64,000 nt of DNA from Xanthomonas albilineans (GCF_002939705.1 NZ_MDCB01000008.1:62001-126000), one strand, 5' to 3'; numbered from the stretch's first letter, positions 34,654 to 44,914 are shown. The notes: generated by a model not told the origin, from the letters alone. A program made the numbers and translations.

Positions 34654-36309
34654 ATGGAGCCTGCCTTGCGCCTGCTGCCGCTTGCCTTTGCAATCACCCT
34701 GGCCATCGCCTGCGCCGTTGCCCCGGCACAGGAGAGCAAGCTGCCGGACATCGGCTCCTCGGCCGGCGAACTGCTGACCCCGGCACGGCAGGCCGAGTAC
34801 GGCAAGATGATGCTGGCCGAATTGCGCAGCTATGGCTATGTCCTTGAGGACCCATTGATCGAGGACTGGCTGCAGACCATCGGCACCCGGCTCGGCGCCA
34901 ACAGCGATCAGCCGCAGCAGAAGTTCACCTTTTTCATGCTGCGCGACCGCCAGATCAACGCCTTCGCCACCCTCGGCGGCTATGTCGCGGTCAATGCCGG
35001 CCTGGTGTTGATCGCCGAGCGCGAGGACGAAGTAGCCGCGGTGCTGTCGCACGAAATCGCCCACATCACTCAGAAGCACGTGCTGCGCGGGGTAGAGCGC
35101 GCGCAGCGCGAACAAGTGCCGATCCTGCTCGGCATGCTCGCCGCAGTGGTGGCCGCGCAGCAAGCCGGTGGCCGCTCCGGCGGCCAGGCGACCCAGGCGG
35201 CAATCGCCAGCGGCTTGGGGCTGATGCAGCAACGGCAGATCAACTTCACCCGTTCCAACGAGTCGGAAGCCGATCGCCTGGGCATCCGTACGCTGGCGCG
35301 CAGCGGCTACGACGTCGATGCGATGGCCGACTTCTTCGACCGCATGTCGCTGGCGATGCGCGGCAACCAGGGCGGTTACAGCACACCGGACTTCCTGATG
35401 ACCCACCCGGTCACCGCCACCCGTATCAGCGAAGCGCACGAACGCGCCGAGCAGATGAAGAAAAACACCCTGACCTTGATCACCAGCGTGCCGGGCGGCA
35501 CCTTGCAAGAGCGCGTCAACCCCAATGACGTATCGCTCAGCCAGCCCCTGGGCGCGCCGAGCAATCCATTACTGCCAGGCAGCCTGCAACTGCCGTTCGC
35601 CAGCTATTCGCACGGTGTCAGCGGCCAGTTCGATTGGGCACGCGAACGCCTGCGCGTCCTCAGCGCCAACACCCCAGCCGATGCGGTACGCGAGTACGAG
35701 GGCCTTCGCCAAGGCAGCAAGCAGGGCCTGAGCGATGCCCAGCGCTATGGACTGGCGCTAGCGCGGTTGCGCGGCGGCGGCAACCCGCAGGAAGCCGCCA
35801 AGACACTGGAGAGCTTGCTGCAAGCGCACCCGGACAACTGGTGGCTGAGTCTGGCCGTGGCCGAAGCGGAGGCACGCAACGGACACCCCCAACAAGCCGA
35901 GCAACGCTTCGACGCACTACTCAAGCGCATGCCCAACAACCGCGCGGTCGCCCTGAGCTTGGCCACAGTGCTCAACGAACAAGGCGGACGCGCGGCGGGG
36001 AAGCGCGCGCAGGCCGCGCTACGCCCCCTACTGGGCACGGCGACGGAGGACCCGGTGTTCCAACGCACCTTCGCCCGCGCCTGCGAGCTGGCCGGCGACG
36101 ACACCCGCGCAGGCGAAGCCTACGCCGAAGCCGCCTACCTGAACGGACACCCGGAACAGGCCCTGATCCAACTGAACAACCTGAAGAAGCGCGGCGATCT
36201 GGATTACGTGGCACGTGCACGGATCGATGCGCGCATCGCCGCCATCACCCCGACCGTGCTGGAATTACGCCGTCTGGGCGTGCAAGACCCGGAAATGCAA
36301 CGGCACTGA
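34654..36309 (+). CDS. bepA: BepA/YfgC-like periplasmic M48 metalloprotease with TPR domain
   Basis: 551 aa. Signal peptide to about residue 25 (ACAVAPAQE), then an M48 domain with H133-E-I-A-H137 (LSHEIAHITQKH) and the third ligand E205 (NESEADRLGI). TPR-like helices fill residues ~340-540. BepA degrades or helps assemble outer membrane proteins such as LptD at the BAM complex. Longer than E. coli BepA (487 aa). Divergent from the glutaredoxin gene and followed by phoB. Confidence 0.9.
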   Translation: MEPALRLLPLAFAITLAIACAVAPAQESKLPDIGSSAGELLTPARQAEYGKMMLAELRSYGYVLEDPLIEDWLQTIGTRLGANSDQPQQKFTFFMLRDRQINAFATLGGYVAVNAGLVLIAEREDEVAAVLSHEIAHITQKHVLRGVERAQREQVPILLGMLAAVVAAQQAGGRSGGQATQAAIASGLGLMQQRQINFTRSNESEADRLGIRTLARSGYDVDAMADFFDRMSLAMRGNQGGYSTPDFLMTHPVTATRISEAHERAEQMKKNTLTLITSVPGGTLQERVNPNDVSLSQPLGAPSNPLLPGSLQLPFASYSHGVSGQFDWARERLRVLSANTPADAVREYEGLRQGSKQGLSDAQRYGLALARLRGGGNPQEAAKTLESLLQAHPDNWWLSLAVAEAEARNGHPQQAEQRFDALLKRMPNNRAVALSLATVLNEQGGRAAGKRAQAALRPLLGTATEDPVFQRTFARACELAGDDTRAGEAYAEAAYLNGHPEQALIQLNNLKKRGDLDYVARARIDARIAAITPTVLELRRLGVQDPEMQRH

Positions 36310-36392
36310 AACGCGACCGCCGCATGCGTCACTTAACCGCAATAAAACCGTAGTCTACTGACGACCTACCTCCACAGTTCCACGGTGCCGTT

Positions 36393-37082
36393 GTGCAGAA
36401 ACGCATCCTGATCGTCGACGACGAGCCCGCCATCCGCGACATGGTTGCGTTTGCACTGCGCAAAGGCGACTTCGAACCCGTGCATGCCGGGGATGCGCGG
36501 GAAGCGCAGAGCCTGATCGCCGACCGGGTTCCGGACCTGATCCTGCTGGACTGGATGCTGCCCGGCACCAGCGGTCTGGAGCTGGCACGGCGCTGGCGCA
36601 AGGATGCGATGACCCGCGAAGTGCCGATCATCATGCTCACCGCCCGCGGCGAGGAAAACGACCGGGTCGGGGGCCTTGAAGCCGGCGTCGACGACTACGT
36701 GGTCAAGCCCTTTTCCGCGCGCGAGTTGCTGGCGCGGATCCGCGCGGTGATGCGCCGGACTCGCGAGGACGACGAGGACGGTAGCGTTTCGGTCGGCAAC
36801 CTGCGCATCGACGGCGCCGCGCACCGGGTATTCGCCGGCGACGCGCCGGTCCCGATCGGTCCGACCGAATACCGCCTGCTGCATTTCTTCATGACCCACC
36901 CCGAACGCGTGTACAGCCGCGCACAATTGCTGGATCACGTGTGGGGCGGCAGCGTTTACGTGGAGGAGCGCACCATCGACGTGCACATCCGCCGTCTGCG
37001 CAAGACGCTCGAACCATTCGCCGTGGAGAACATGGTGCAGACCGTGCGTGGCTCTGGATATCGCTTCTCTGCATCCATCTAA
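36393..37082 (+). CDS. phoB: Phosphate regulon response regulator PhoB
   Basis: 229 aa from a GTG at 36393. Receiver domain with acidic pocket D9/D10 and phospho-acceptor D53 (LILLDWMLPG), K in VVKPFSARELLAR; the C-terminal OmpR-type winged helix is VGPIG-like to VRGSGYRFSAS (IGPTEYRLLHFFMTHPE, VEERTIDVHIRRLRK). Active under phosphate limitation. The 83-bp upstream gap has only a poor match to a Pho box (GCGTCACTTAACCGCAAT near 36326), so autoregulation is not shown. Confidence 0.95.
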   Translation: MQKRILIVDDEPAIRDMVAFALRKGDFEPVHAGDAREAQSLIADRVPDLILLDWMLPGTSGLELARRWRKDAMTREVPIIMLTARGEENDRVGGLEAGVDDYVVKPFSARELLARIRAVMRRTREDDEDGSVSVGNLRIDGAAHRVFAGDAPVPIGPTEYRLLHFFMTHPERVYSRAQLLDHVWGGSVYVEERTIDVHIRRLRKTLEPFAVENMVQTVRGSGYRFSASI

Positions 37083-37144
37083 CCCCCGCCCTCGCCTGCG
37101 CTACGGCGGGCGGATCACTCTTTTTGCGAGAGGCTGCGTTACCG

Positions 37145-38470
37145 ATGCCCCGCCACATCCGCTCCGCCTGGTTGAAAACCCTCGGCACGCTTGCCGCGCT
37201 GCTCTTGTCGGCATTGCTGGTCGGCTGGATCGGTGACCACGTCTGGATGGCGCTGACGGTGATGTCGCTGGCGGTCATGGCCTGGCACTACTGGCGGCTG
37301 CGCCGGGTGCTGAGCCGACTGACTGCGCGTCAACGCTGGGAACCCCCGGCCGGGACCGGCGTGTGGAACGAACTGGACAGGCTGATGTACCGCGGCCAAG
37401 CGGAAATGCGCACGCGTAAGCGACGACTGCTGGACATGCTGCGCGCCTACCGCGCCGCCGCCGCCGCATTGCCGGATGCGGTGGTGGTGATCGATCGCAA
37501 TAGCCAGCGCATCCAATGGTTCAACGAGGCCGCAGGCACGCTACTCGGCCTCCATCACCCCAGCGATCTCGGTGTCCTGGTGGTGGAACGGCTGCAGCCG
37601 ATGCCGTTGACGCACTGGCTGAGTGACGGACGCAATGCCGAACCGATGCTGGACACGCCTTCACCGATCGATGATCGTCTGCGCCTCAACCTACGCCTGA
37701 TCCCCTATTCGGAAGACTATTGGCTGCTGGTCGCACGCGACGTCAGCAAGTTGCTGCGACTGGAAGAAGTGCGTCGCGATTTCGTCGCCAACGTTTCCCA
37801 CGAGTTACGCACGCCACTGACCGTGGTGCACGGCTATCTGGACATGCTCGACCCGGAGGATTTCCCCAATTCCGGACAGATGATCGCCGAGATGCGCAAG
37901 CAATCGCAGCGCATGACCCAATTGGTCGAAGACCTGCTCACGCTCTCGCGGCTGGAGTCGCAGGAGCATGCCAACGAAGAGAGCATCGCGATGGGACCGA
38001 TGCTGGCCACGCTGCGCCGCGAGGCCGAAGCGCACAGCCAGGGACGCCATTGCATCGAAGTGCACGACAACGCCGACTGCGACCTGATCGGGTCGAACAA
38101 AGAACTACACAGCGCCTTCTCCAACCTGGTGACCAACGCCGTGCGCTATACCGCGGCCGGCGGCACGATCCATATCCGTTTTGCCCGCGAAGGCGATGGC
38201 GCCGTGCTGTCGGTACGCGACAGCGGCTACGGCATCCCGGCACATCACCTGCCACGCATCACCGAACGTTTCTACCGGGTTTCCAGTAGCCGTTCGCGCG
38301 AAAGCGGCGGCACCGGGCTGGGGCTGTCGATCGTCAAGCACGTGCTGGGCCTGCATCAGGCGCGGCTGGGAATCGAAAGCGAAGTCGGCAAGGGCAGTAC
38401 CTTCTCCTGCCATTTTGGCGCAGGGCGCGTGCATCGGCGGCAGGAACATGCCACCCTGTTCGCTGACTAA
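37145..38470 (+). CDS. phoR: Phosphate regulon sensor histidine kinase PhoR
   Basis: 441 aa from the ATG at 37145. Two membrane segments near residues 10-50, a PAS domain (AALPDAVVVIDRNSQRIQWF), then the H box with H219 (FVANVSHELRTPLTVVHGYL), N box (ELHSAFSNLVTNAVRYT) and G boxes (VRDSGYGIP, GGTGLGLSIVKHV). It phosphorylates PhoB when phosphate is low. It follows phoB by 62 bp and precedes ppk by 11 bp. Confidence 0.95.
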   Translation: MPRHIRSAWLKTLGTLAALLLSALLVGWIGDHVWMALTVMSLAVMAWHYWRLRRVLSRLTARQRWEPPAGTGVWNELDRLMYRGQAEMRTRKRRLLDMLRAYRAAAAALPDAVVVIDRNSQRIQWFNEAAGTLLGLHHPSDLGVLVVERLQPMPLTHWLSDGRNAEPMLDTPSPIDDRLRLNLRLIPYSEDYWLLVARDVSKLLRLEEVRRDFVANVSHELRTPLTVVHGYLDMLDPEDFPNSGQMIAEMRKQSQRMTQLVEDLLTLSRLESQEHANEESIAMGPMLATLRREAEAHSQGRHCIEVHDNADCDLIGSNKELHSAFSNLVTNAVRYTAAGGTIHIRFAREGDGAVLSVRDSGYGIPAHHLPRITERFYRVSSSRSRESGGTGLGLSIVKHVLGLHQARLGIESEVGKGSTFSCHFGAGRVHRRQEHATLFAD

Positions 38471-38481
38471 CGAGTATCGCC

Positions 38482-40578
38482 ATGCCACGCGCCATCGCTC
38501 TGCCGCCCACGCCACCACCGGACGTCCCTAGCGACCCATTGCGCGATCCATCGCTGTATCTCAATCGCGAACTATCGCAGCTGGACTTCAATTTCCGCGT
38601 GCTGGCGCAGGCGCAGGACCCGCAGGTACCTTTGCTGGAGCGGCTGCGCTTCCTGTGCATTTCCTGCACCAATCTGGACGAATTCTTCGAGATCCGCGCG
38701 GCCACCGTGCGCCATGCGCAGGAATTTGGCCTGCCGCCTGCGCCGGACGGGATGAGTCCGAGCGCGATCCTCAACGCGATCCACGACCGCGCCGCACAAT
38801 TGGTCGACCAACAATACCGCTGCTGGAACGAAGTCCTGCGCCCGGCGTTGAAAGATGCCGGCATCGGCGTGCTCGGACGCCATTCCTGGAACGCGCGGCA
38901 GAAACGCTGGCTACGCGCCTACTTCCGCAACGAGATCATGCCGGTTCTCTCGCCATTGGGGCTGGACCCGGCGCATCCGTTCCCGAAGATCCTCAATAAA
39001 TCGCTAAACATTGTCGTAGTGCTGAAAGGCGTGGACGCGTTCGGTCGCGTCGGCCACCTGGCCATCGTGCGCGCACCGCGCTCGCTACCGCGCATCATCC
39101 AATTGCCGGAAAGTCTGGCCGACGGCGGGCAGAGCTTCGTGTTCCTGTCCTCGGTGCTGTCAACCTTCGTCGACGAGTTGTTCCCTGGCATGGAGGTGAC
39201 CGGCTCTTACCAATTTCGCGTCACCCGCAACTCCGAACTGGTGGTGGACGAAGAGGAAGTGGAGAACCTGGCGCTGGCGCTGCGCGACGAACTGGTCAAC
39301 CGCGGCTATCGACCGGCGGTACGACTGGAGATCGCCGAAGATTGCCCGAAGTCCATCGTGCGCACCCTGCTGCAAAACTTCGCCTTGCCCGAGAACGCGC
39401 TCTACCGCATCAACGGCCCGGTCAACTTGAGCCGGGTCAACCAAGTCTATGACCTGGTACAGCGACTGGACCTGAAGTATCCGCCGATGAATCCGCGCAC
39501 GCTGCGCGACAACGAGGGCATCTTCGAAATCGCTGCGGCTGGCGACGTCCTGCTGCATCATCCCTTCGACGCGTTCACCGCGGTGCTGGACCTGATCAAA
39601 CAGGCGGCGATCGACCCGAACGTGCTGGCGATCAAGCAGACCCTGTACCGCACTGGCAAGGATTCGGCGATCGTCGATGCGTTGGTGCTGGCCGCGCGCA
39701 ATGGCAAGGACGTCACCGTCGTCGTGGAGCTGCGCGCGCGCTTCGATGAAGAGGCCAATCTGGGTCTGGCCGACCGCCTGCAGGAAGCCGGCGTGCAAGT
39801 GGTATACGGCGTGGTCGGCTACAAGACCCACGCCAAGATGCTGCTGATCGTGCGCCGCGAGGGGCGCAAACTACGCCGCTACGTCCATCTGGGCACCGGC
39901 AATTACCACAGCGGCACCGCGCGCGCCTATACCGACCTGAGCTTGATCACCGCCGACGTGGACATCGGCAACGATGTGCATCTGTTGTTCCAACAACTGT
40001 CGGGGCTGGCGCCGAAGATCCGTCTCAAGCGCCTGCTGCAATCGCCTTTTACGCTGCATCCGGGCGTGCTGCACCGGATCGAGCGCGAGACCAAACTGGC
40101 CACCGCTGGCCGTCCGGGCCGCATCATCGCCAAGATGAACGCGCTCAACGAACCGCAGGTGATCCGCGCACTGTATGCCGCCTCCCAAGCGGGAGTGAAG
40201 ATCGACCTGATCATCCGTGGTGCCTGCACGCTGCGCCCCGGCGTCCCCGGCGTCTCCGACAACATCCGGGTCCGCTCGATCGTCGGTCGCTTCCTCGAAC
40301 ACAGCCGCATCTACTGGTTCGGCAACGATGGCGCACCTGAACTGTTCTGCGCCAGCGCGGACTGGCTGGAACGCAATCTACTGCGGCGCGTGGAGACCGG
40401 CTTTCCGATCCTGGCCCCGGATCTGGTCAAGCGAATTCAACGCGAAGTGTTGCAAAACTATTTGGCCGACAACCTCAACGCCTGGGAACTGGACGCCAGC
40501 GGCAATTACCACAAGCTAGCACCCGGTCAGGACCAACCGCCGCACTCAGCACAGATCGCCCTGCTCGACGGATTGTGA
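38482..40578 (+). CDS. ppk1: Polyphosphate kinase 1
   Basis: 698 aa. The two conserved histidines are H450 (GYKTHAKMLLIVRREG), the phosphorylated residue, and H607 (GRFLEHSRIYWFG). N-terminal domain LYLNRELSQLDFNFRVLAQA and middle domain RITQ-like segments are intact. It polymerises the gamma-phosphate of ATP into polyphosphate. It follows phoR by 11 bp and precedes ppx by 18 bp, so its expression should follow the Pho operon. Confidence 0.96.
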   Translation: MPRAIALPPTPPPDVPSDPLRDPSLYLNRELSQLDFNFRVLAQAQDPQVPLLERLRFLCISCTNLDEFFEIRAATVRHAQEFGLPPAPDGMSPSAILNAIHDRAAQLVDQQYRCWNEVLRPALKDAGIGVLGRHSWNARQKRWLRAYFRNEIMPVLSPLGLDPAHPFPKILNKSLNIVVVLKGVDAFGRVGHLAIVRAPRSLPRIIQLPESLADGGQSFVFLSSVLSTFVDELFPGMEVTGSYQFRVTRNSELVVDEEEVENLALALRDELVNRGYRPAVRLEIAEDCPKSIVRTLLQNFALPENALYRINGPVNLSRVNQVYDLVQRLDLKYPPMNPRTLRDNEGIFEIAAAGDVLLHHPFDAFTAVLDLIKQAAIDPNVLAIKQTLYRTGKDSAIVDALVLAARNGKDVTVVVELRARFDEEANLGLADRLQEAGVQVVYGVVGYKTHAKMLLIVRREGRKLRRYVHLGTGNYHSGTARAYTDLSLITADVDIGNDVHLLFQQLSGLAPKIRLKRLLQSPFTLHPGVLHRIERETKLATAGRPGRIIAKMNALNEPQVIRALYAASQAGVKIDLIIRGACTLRPGVPGVSDNIRVRSIVGRFLEHSRIYWFGNDGAPELFCASADWLERNLLRRVETGFPILAPDLVKRIQREVLQNYLADNLNAWELDASGNYHKLAPGQDQPPHSAQIALLDGL

Positions 40579-40596
40579 CCGCGTCGTATCGCTCGC

Positions 40597-42159
40597 ATGA
40601 GCAGTACGTCACCTATCGGCTACCATTCCGTCATGCCTGCTATTTCCCCCACTTATCCGCCGCTGCGCGACGGCGACCTGCTGGCCGCCATCGATTTAGG
40701 TTCCAATAGCTTCCACATGGTGGTCGCCCGCTATCAGCTCGGACAGTTGCGGGTCGTGGATCGCCTGCGCGAAACCGTCCGCATGGCCGATGGCCTGGAT
40801 CACAAAGGTGGCCTGTCCGCCGAGGCGCGGCAGCGCGCGCTGGAATGCCTGGCCCGCTTCGGCCAACGCATCCGTGACCTGCCGTCGCTGCGCGTTCGCG
40901 CGCTCGCCACCAACACGGTACGTCAACTGCGCTCGCCACAGACCTTCTTAATCCCCGGCGAAACCGCGCTCGGGCATCCCATCGAGGTCGTCAGCGGCCG
41001 CGAGGAAGCGCGCCTGATCTACCTCGGCGTGGCACACGCGCAGCCGCCCAAGTCCGACCAACGCCGGCTGGTGATCGACATCGGCGGCGGTTCCACCGAA
41101 TTCATCATCGGCCGTGGCTTGCAGACCCTGGAACGGGAAAGCCTGCAGGCCGGTTGCATCGCCAGCACACGGCGTTTCTTTCCCGGCGGCAAGCTGTCCA
41201 GAAAGAAGTGGAAGGACGCGCTGACCGACATCGGCGCCGAGTTCCAGCAGTTCGCAGTGCAGTACCGCGCACTGGGCTGGGACGAAGCGATGGGGTCCTC
41301 GGGCACGCACAAGGCGATCGGCGAGATCTGCGCGGCGATGAAACTGACCAAGGGCGGGATCAGCGCCGAGGCATTGCCGCAACTGCGCGACCGCCTCCTG
41401 CTGGCCAAGCGTATCGAAGACATCGACCTACCCGGTTTGTCCGCCGACCGCCGCCCGATCATCGCTGGCGGCGTGCTGATCCTGGAAGCCGCCTTCCAGG
41501 CACTCGGCCTGCAACACCTCATGGTGAGCAAGGCGGCCATGCGCGAGGGCATCCTCTACGACATGCTCGGCCGCGGGGGCGAAAACGACCCGCGCGAGAC
41601 CGCGATCGCCGCACTCACCCAGCGCTATGGCATCGACGAAGCGCAGGCCGCGCGGGTGGAAAATACCGCGATGGCACTGTTCGCGCAGGTCGCTGGCGAC
41701 TGGGCGCTGGATGCCGACGACGGACGCATGCTCGGCTGGGCAGCGCGCTTGCACGAACTCGGCCAGGCCATCGCGCACAGCCAATACCATGTGCACGGTG
41801 CCTATGTGCTAGAGCATTCGGACATCGCCGGATTCTCGCGCCAGGAGCAACAAGTGCTGGCCACGCTGGTGCGCGCGCACCGACGCAATGTCCCCAAGAC
41901 CGCGTTCGACGCGCTACCCGACCGCCTGCTGCTCAGCGCCAAGCGTAAGACCGCCCTGCTACGCCTGGCCGTGCTGCTGCATCGCGCGCACGAGGCCGAT
42001 CCAATCCCGTCGTTGGAACTGAAGGCCAACGACAACACGCTGCACTTGATCCTCTCGCAACCCTGGCTCGAATCGCGGCCACTGCAACGCGCCGATTTGA
42101 TCGGCGAGGTCGAGGGCATGGCCGGGCTCGGCATCAGCTTCCAGCCGTTTGTGGCGTAA
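40597..42159 (+). CDS. ppx: Exopolyphosphatase / pppGpp phosphohydrolase
   Basis: 520 aa; starting at the ATG 40633 would give 508 aa. ASKHA phosphate loops AAIDLGSNSFHMVVARY and VIDIGGGSTEFIIGRG, the catalytic Glu near VVSGREEARLIYLG, and a C-terminal HD-like region (LHELGQAIAHSQYHVHGAY). It hydrolyses polyphosphate from the ends and can use pppGpp. Adjacent to ppk1, so synthesis and degradation are encoded together behind phoBR. Confidence 0.95.
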   Translation: MSSTSPIGYHSVMPAISPTYPPLRDGDLLAAIDLGSNSFHMVVARYQLGQLRVVDRLRETVRMADGLDHKGGLSAEARQRALECLARFGQRIRDLPSLRVRALATNTVRQLRSPQTFLIPGETALGHPIEVVSGREEARLIYLGVAHAQPPKSDQRRLVIDIGGGSTEFIIGRGLQTLERESLQAGCIASTRRFFPGGKLSRKKWKDALTDIGAEFQQFAVQYRALGWDEAMGSSGTHKAIGEICAAMKLTKGGISAEALPQLRDRLLLAKRIEDIDLPGLSADRRPIIAGGVLILEAAFQALGLQHLMVSKAAMREGILYDMLGRGGENDPRETAIAALTQRYGIDEAQAARVENTAMALFAQVAGDWALDADDGRMLGWAARLHELGQAIAHSQYHVHGAYVLEHSDIAGFSRQEQQVLATLVRAHRRNVPKTAFDALPDRLLLSAKRKTALLRLAVLLHRAHEADPIPSLELKANDNTLHLILSQPWLESRPLQRADLIGEVEGMAGLGISFQPFVA

Positions 42160-42358
42160 GCGTGTTGCCGCGAGCGCCGTGGCGGGCGCTGCGGCGAGGC
42201 GCTCGGCCACGTCCTCTGTCTACAGCAACGGCCACGCATCGACACATCGACGCATTCGGATCCAGCGAACTCCCTGGCAGAGCGTCATCATTTCTACATA
42301 CGTCGGACATGTTTGCTTCATTCCACGACGCGAAGCTTAGGCAAACCGGAGCCTATGC

Positions 42359-43492
42359 ATGCGCTACGCGATCGTCACCGAGACGTACCCCCCCGAGGTC
42401 AACGGCGTCGCCCTGACCGTGCATGGCTTGGAATTAGGACTACGCGCACGCGGCCATACGGTCGAGGTGATACGCCCACGTCAGGCCGGCGACACGGATA
42501 TGGCGGATCTGCGCCTGGTGCGCGGCGCGGCGTTGCCGCGTTATCCCGGGCTGAAGTTCGGGCTGCCCGCGCCGCGACGGCTGACCCAGCTGTGGCAAGC
42601 GGCGCGACCGGACGCGGTCTACATCGCCACCGAAGGTCCACTCGGCTGGTCGGCGCTGCGTAGCGCGCGGCGCCTGGGCATTCCGGTGGCCACCGGCTTC
42701 CATACCCGCTTCGATGAGTACCTGCCCCAATACGGCGCAGCCTGGCTGCAATCGACCGCGCTGCGCTGGATGCGGCGCTTCCACAACCAGGCCCAAGCGA
42801 CCCTGGTGCCAACCCGCGAACTGTTGGAATTCCTCACCAAGCAGGGCTTCGAGCGAGTCCGACTGCTGGCGCGCGCGGTAGACAGCAAACACTTCGAACC
42901 GCAACGCCGCGACGCACAACTGCGTCGGCAATGGGGACTGCAGGACGATGACTGCGCGGTGCTGTACGTCGGCCGCATCGCCTCGGAGAAGAATCTGCCG
43001 CTGGCGGTGCAGGCGTTCCGCCAGTTGCAGAAAATCCGCCCGAGTGCACGCTTCGTGTGGGTGGGCGACGGCCCGCTGCGCGAGCGCCTGGCGCAGGAGA
43101 ATCCCGACTTCATCTTCTGCGGCGTGCAGCGTGGCGACGCACTGGCCCGCCACTTCGCCAGCGGCGACCTGTTCCTGTTCCCGAGCCGCAGCGAAACTTT
43201 CGGCAACGTGACCCTGGAAGCCATGGCCAGCGGCGTGGCCACCGTCGCCTTCGACTACGGTGCGGCACGCGAATACCTGCGCGACGGCAGCAACGGCGCG
43301 GCCGTGGCCGACGACACCGCGTTCGTCGCCGCAACGCTGCGCCTGGGTAGCGACGATGCCCTGCGCCGACGCCTGGGGGAAGCGGCCTGCGCGACGATGC
43401 GACCGCTGCGTCCGGAGCGGGTCGTCGCCGATTTCGATGCACTTCTCGGCGAACTGGCAGACACCCGGAGGCTCCATGTCGACGCGGCTTGA
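42359..43492 (+). CDS. GT4-family glycosyltransferase
   Basis: 377 aa. GT-B fold with the N-terminus YAIVTETYPPEVNGVALTVH, the acceptor loop PVATGFHTRFDEYLPQYG, donor motif VLYVGRIASEKNLPLAVQAF and the EX7E-type PSRSETFGNVTLEAMASG. The closest described relatives are membrane glycolipid mannosyl- or glucosyltransferases using nucleotide sugars. It overlaps the PAP2 gene by 17 bp, suggesting a lipid-linked product. The ~200 bp upstream holds no gene I can support. Confidence 0.88.
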   Translation: MRYAIVTETYPPEVNGVALTVHGLELGLRARGHTVEVIRPRQAGDTDMADLRLVRGAALPRYPGLKFGLPAPRRLTQLWQAARPDAVYIATEGPLGWSALRSARRLGIPVATGFHTRFDEYLPQYGAAWLQSTALRWMRRFHNQAQATLVPTRELLEFLTKQGFERVRLLARAVDSKHFEPQRRDAQLRRQWGLQDDDCAVLYVGRIASEKNLPLAVQAFRQLQKIRPSARFVWVGDGPLRERLAQENPDFIFCGVQRGDALARHFASGDLFLFPSRSETFGNVTLEAMASGVATVAFDYGAAREYLRDGSNGAAVADDTAFVAATLRLGSDDALRRRLGEAACATMRPLRPERVVADFDALLGELADTRRLHVDAA

Positions 43493-44003
43493 CACCCTGC
43501 GCGGGCACGAGACACGCTGGTGCCGACGCGCCAACCATTGGTGCCGACGGCGCTCGGTGCGGCACTTCTTCTCGCTGATCAGCCGGCTCGGCGATGGCGT
43601 GTTCTGGTATGCACTGATGACCTTGCTGGTGTGCTGCGACGGCATGAACGGCGTCTTCGCCTCCGCACACATGGCCGCCACCGGCGTGGTCGCATTGAGC
43701 CTGTACAAAGGTCTGAAACGCTGGACGCGGCGCCCGCGCCCCTATGCCGCCGACTTGCGCATCCGCGCCTGGGTGGCGCCGCTGGACGAGTTCAGTTTCC
43801 CCTCCGGTCACACCTTGCATGCGGTGTCCTTCGGCATCGTCGCCCTGGCCTACTACCCTTGGCTGGCGCCGCTGTTGGTGCCGTTCATCGCCTGCGTGGC
43901 GTTGTCGCGCGTGGTGCTGGGCCTGCATTACCCCAGCGACGTGCTTGCCGCCACCGGCATCGGTACGCTGTTGGCCGGGCTGTCACTATGGATGGTGGGA
44001 TGA
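43476..44003 (+). CDS. PAP2-family membrane phosphatase
   Basis: 175 aa from the ATG at 43476. Motifs in order: KRWTRRPRP (KX6RP), FPSGHTLHAVSF (PSGH) and SRVVLGLHYPSDVLA (SRX5HX3D), with about four to five membrane segments. Such enzymes dephosphorylate phosphatidate, undecaprenyl pyrophosphate or lipid A. The 17-bp overlap with the GT4 gene suggests they act on the same lipid. Substrate unknown. Confidence 0.87.
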   Translation: MSTRLDTLRGHETRWCRRANHWCRRRSVRHFFSLISRLGDGVFWYALMTLLVCCDGMNGVFASAHMAATGVVALSLYKGLKRWTRRPRPYAADLRIRAWVAPLDEFSFPSGHTLHAVSFGIVALAYYPWLAPLLVPFIACVALSRVVLGLHYPSDVLAATGIGTLLAGLSLWMVG

Positions 44004-44176
44004 GCAAGCGCCGGGACCACGTGACCTGCGACCCGAAAAGCAAGGCTGCGCTCGACCGCGATAGCAGATGATCCGCCGCACACTGGCATCCGCAGCAACA
44101 GGTCTACGGAACTGCGCAACGTCATGACGCGCTGTTGCCAATTCCCGGTCCCAAGTGCGGGTATTACAATGCCGCA

Positions 44177-44914
44177 ATGACCACGTTGTTCATCTCCGAC
44201 CTACATCTGGATCCGGCACGACCGGCCATCACCGACCTGTGCCTGGGCTTCCTGCGCAGCGAGGCGCGCCAGGCCGAGGCGTTGTACATCCTCGGCGACC
44301 TGTTCGAGGCATGGATCGGCGACGACACGCCATCGGCTGCCGCCGATGCGGTGGCGGTGGAACTACGCGCACTGCACGACGCTGGCGTGCCGGTGTTCTT
44401 CATGCATGGCAACCGCGATTTCCTGCTCGGCGCCGACTACGCGCAGCGTGCCGGCATCCGCCTGCTGCCCGAGCCCTGCGTGATCGATTTGTACGGCGAG
44501 CCCACACTGCTGCTGCATGGCGACCTGCTGTGCACCGACGACACCGCTTACCAGGCGTTCCGCACGCAGACCCGGGACCCGGCATTCCAGCAGCAGTTCC
44601 TGGCGCAACCGCTGCAAGCACGCATCGCCTACGCGCAACAGGCGCGCGCCGCTAGCCAGGCGCGCCAGACCGAACTGAAGCAAGACGATCACGCGCAATT
44701 CGAGACCATCACCGACGTGACCCCGGCTGAGGTGGCAGCGACCTTCGCGCGCTACGGCGTCGCGCGCATGATCCACGGCCACACCCACCGGCCCGCCGTG
44801 CATGCGCTGGACGTCGATGGCCGTGCCTGTACCCGCATCGTGCTCGGCGATTGGTACGAACAGGGTTCGGTCCTGCACGCGGATGCGCAAGGATGTCGGT
44901 TGCAACACCTGTAA
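44177..44914 (+). CDS. lpxH: UDP-2,3-diacylglucosamine diphosphatase LpxH
   Basis: 245 aa from the ATG at 44177. Calcineurin-like metallophosphatase motifs [46 protein letters not shown] and IHGHTHRP are complete. It converts UDP-diacylglucosamine to lipid X and UMP at the inner membrane in lipid A synthesis. Preceded by a ~170 bp gap and followed by a 281 bp gap in which I see no gene. Confidence 0.95.
   Translation: MTTLFISDLHLDPARPAITDLCLGFLRSEARQAEALYILGDLFEAWIGDDTPSAAADAVAVELRALHDAGVPVFFMHGNRDFLLGADYAQRAGIRLLPEPCVIDLYGEPTLLLHGDLLCTDDTAYQAFRTQTRDPAFQQQFLAQPLQARIAYAQQARAASQARQTELKQDDHAQFETITDVTPAEVAATFARYGVARMIHGHTHRPAVHALDVDGRACTRIVLGDWYEQGSVLHADAQGCRLQHL

Noticed and set aside
36320-36350. 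Pho box upstream of phoB
   Set aside because: Only about half the consensus positions match in each repeat, so I could not claim it as a feature.
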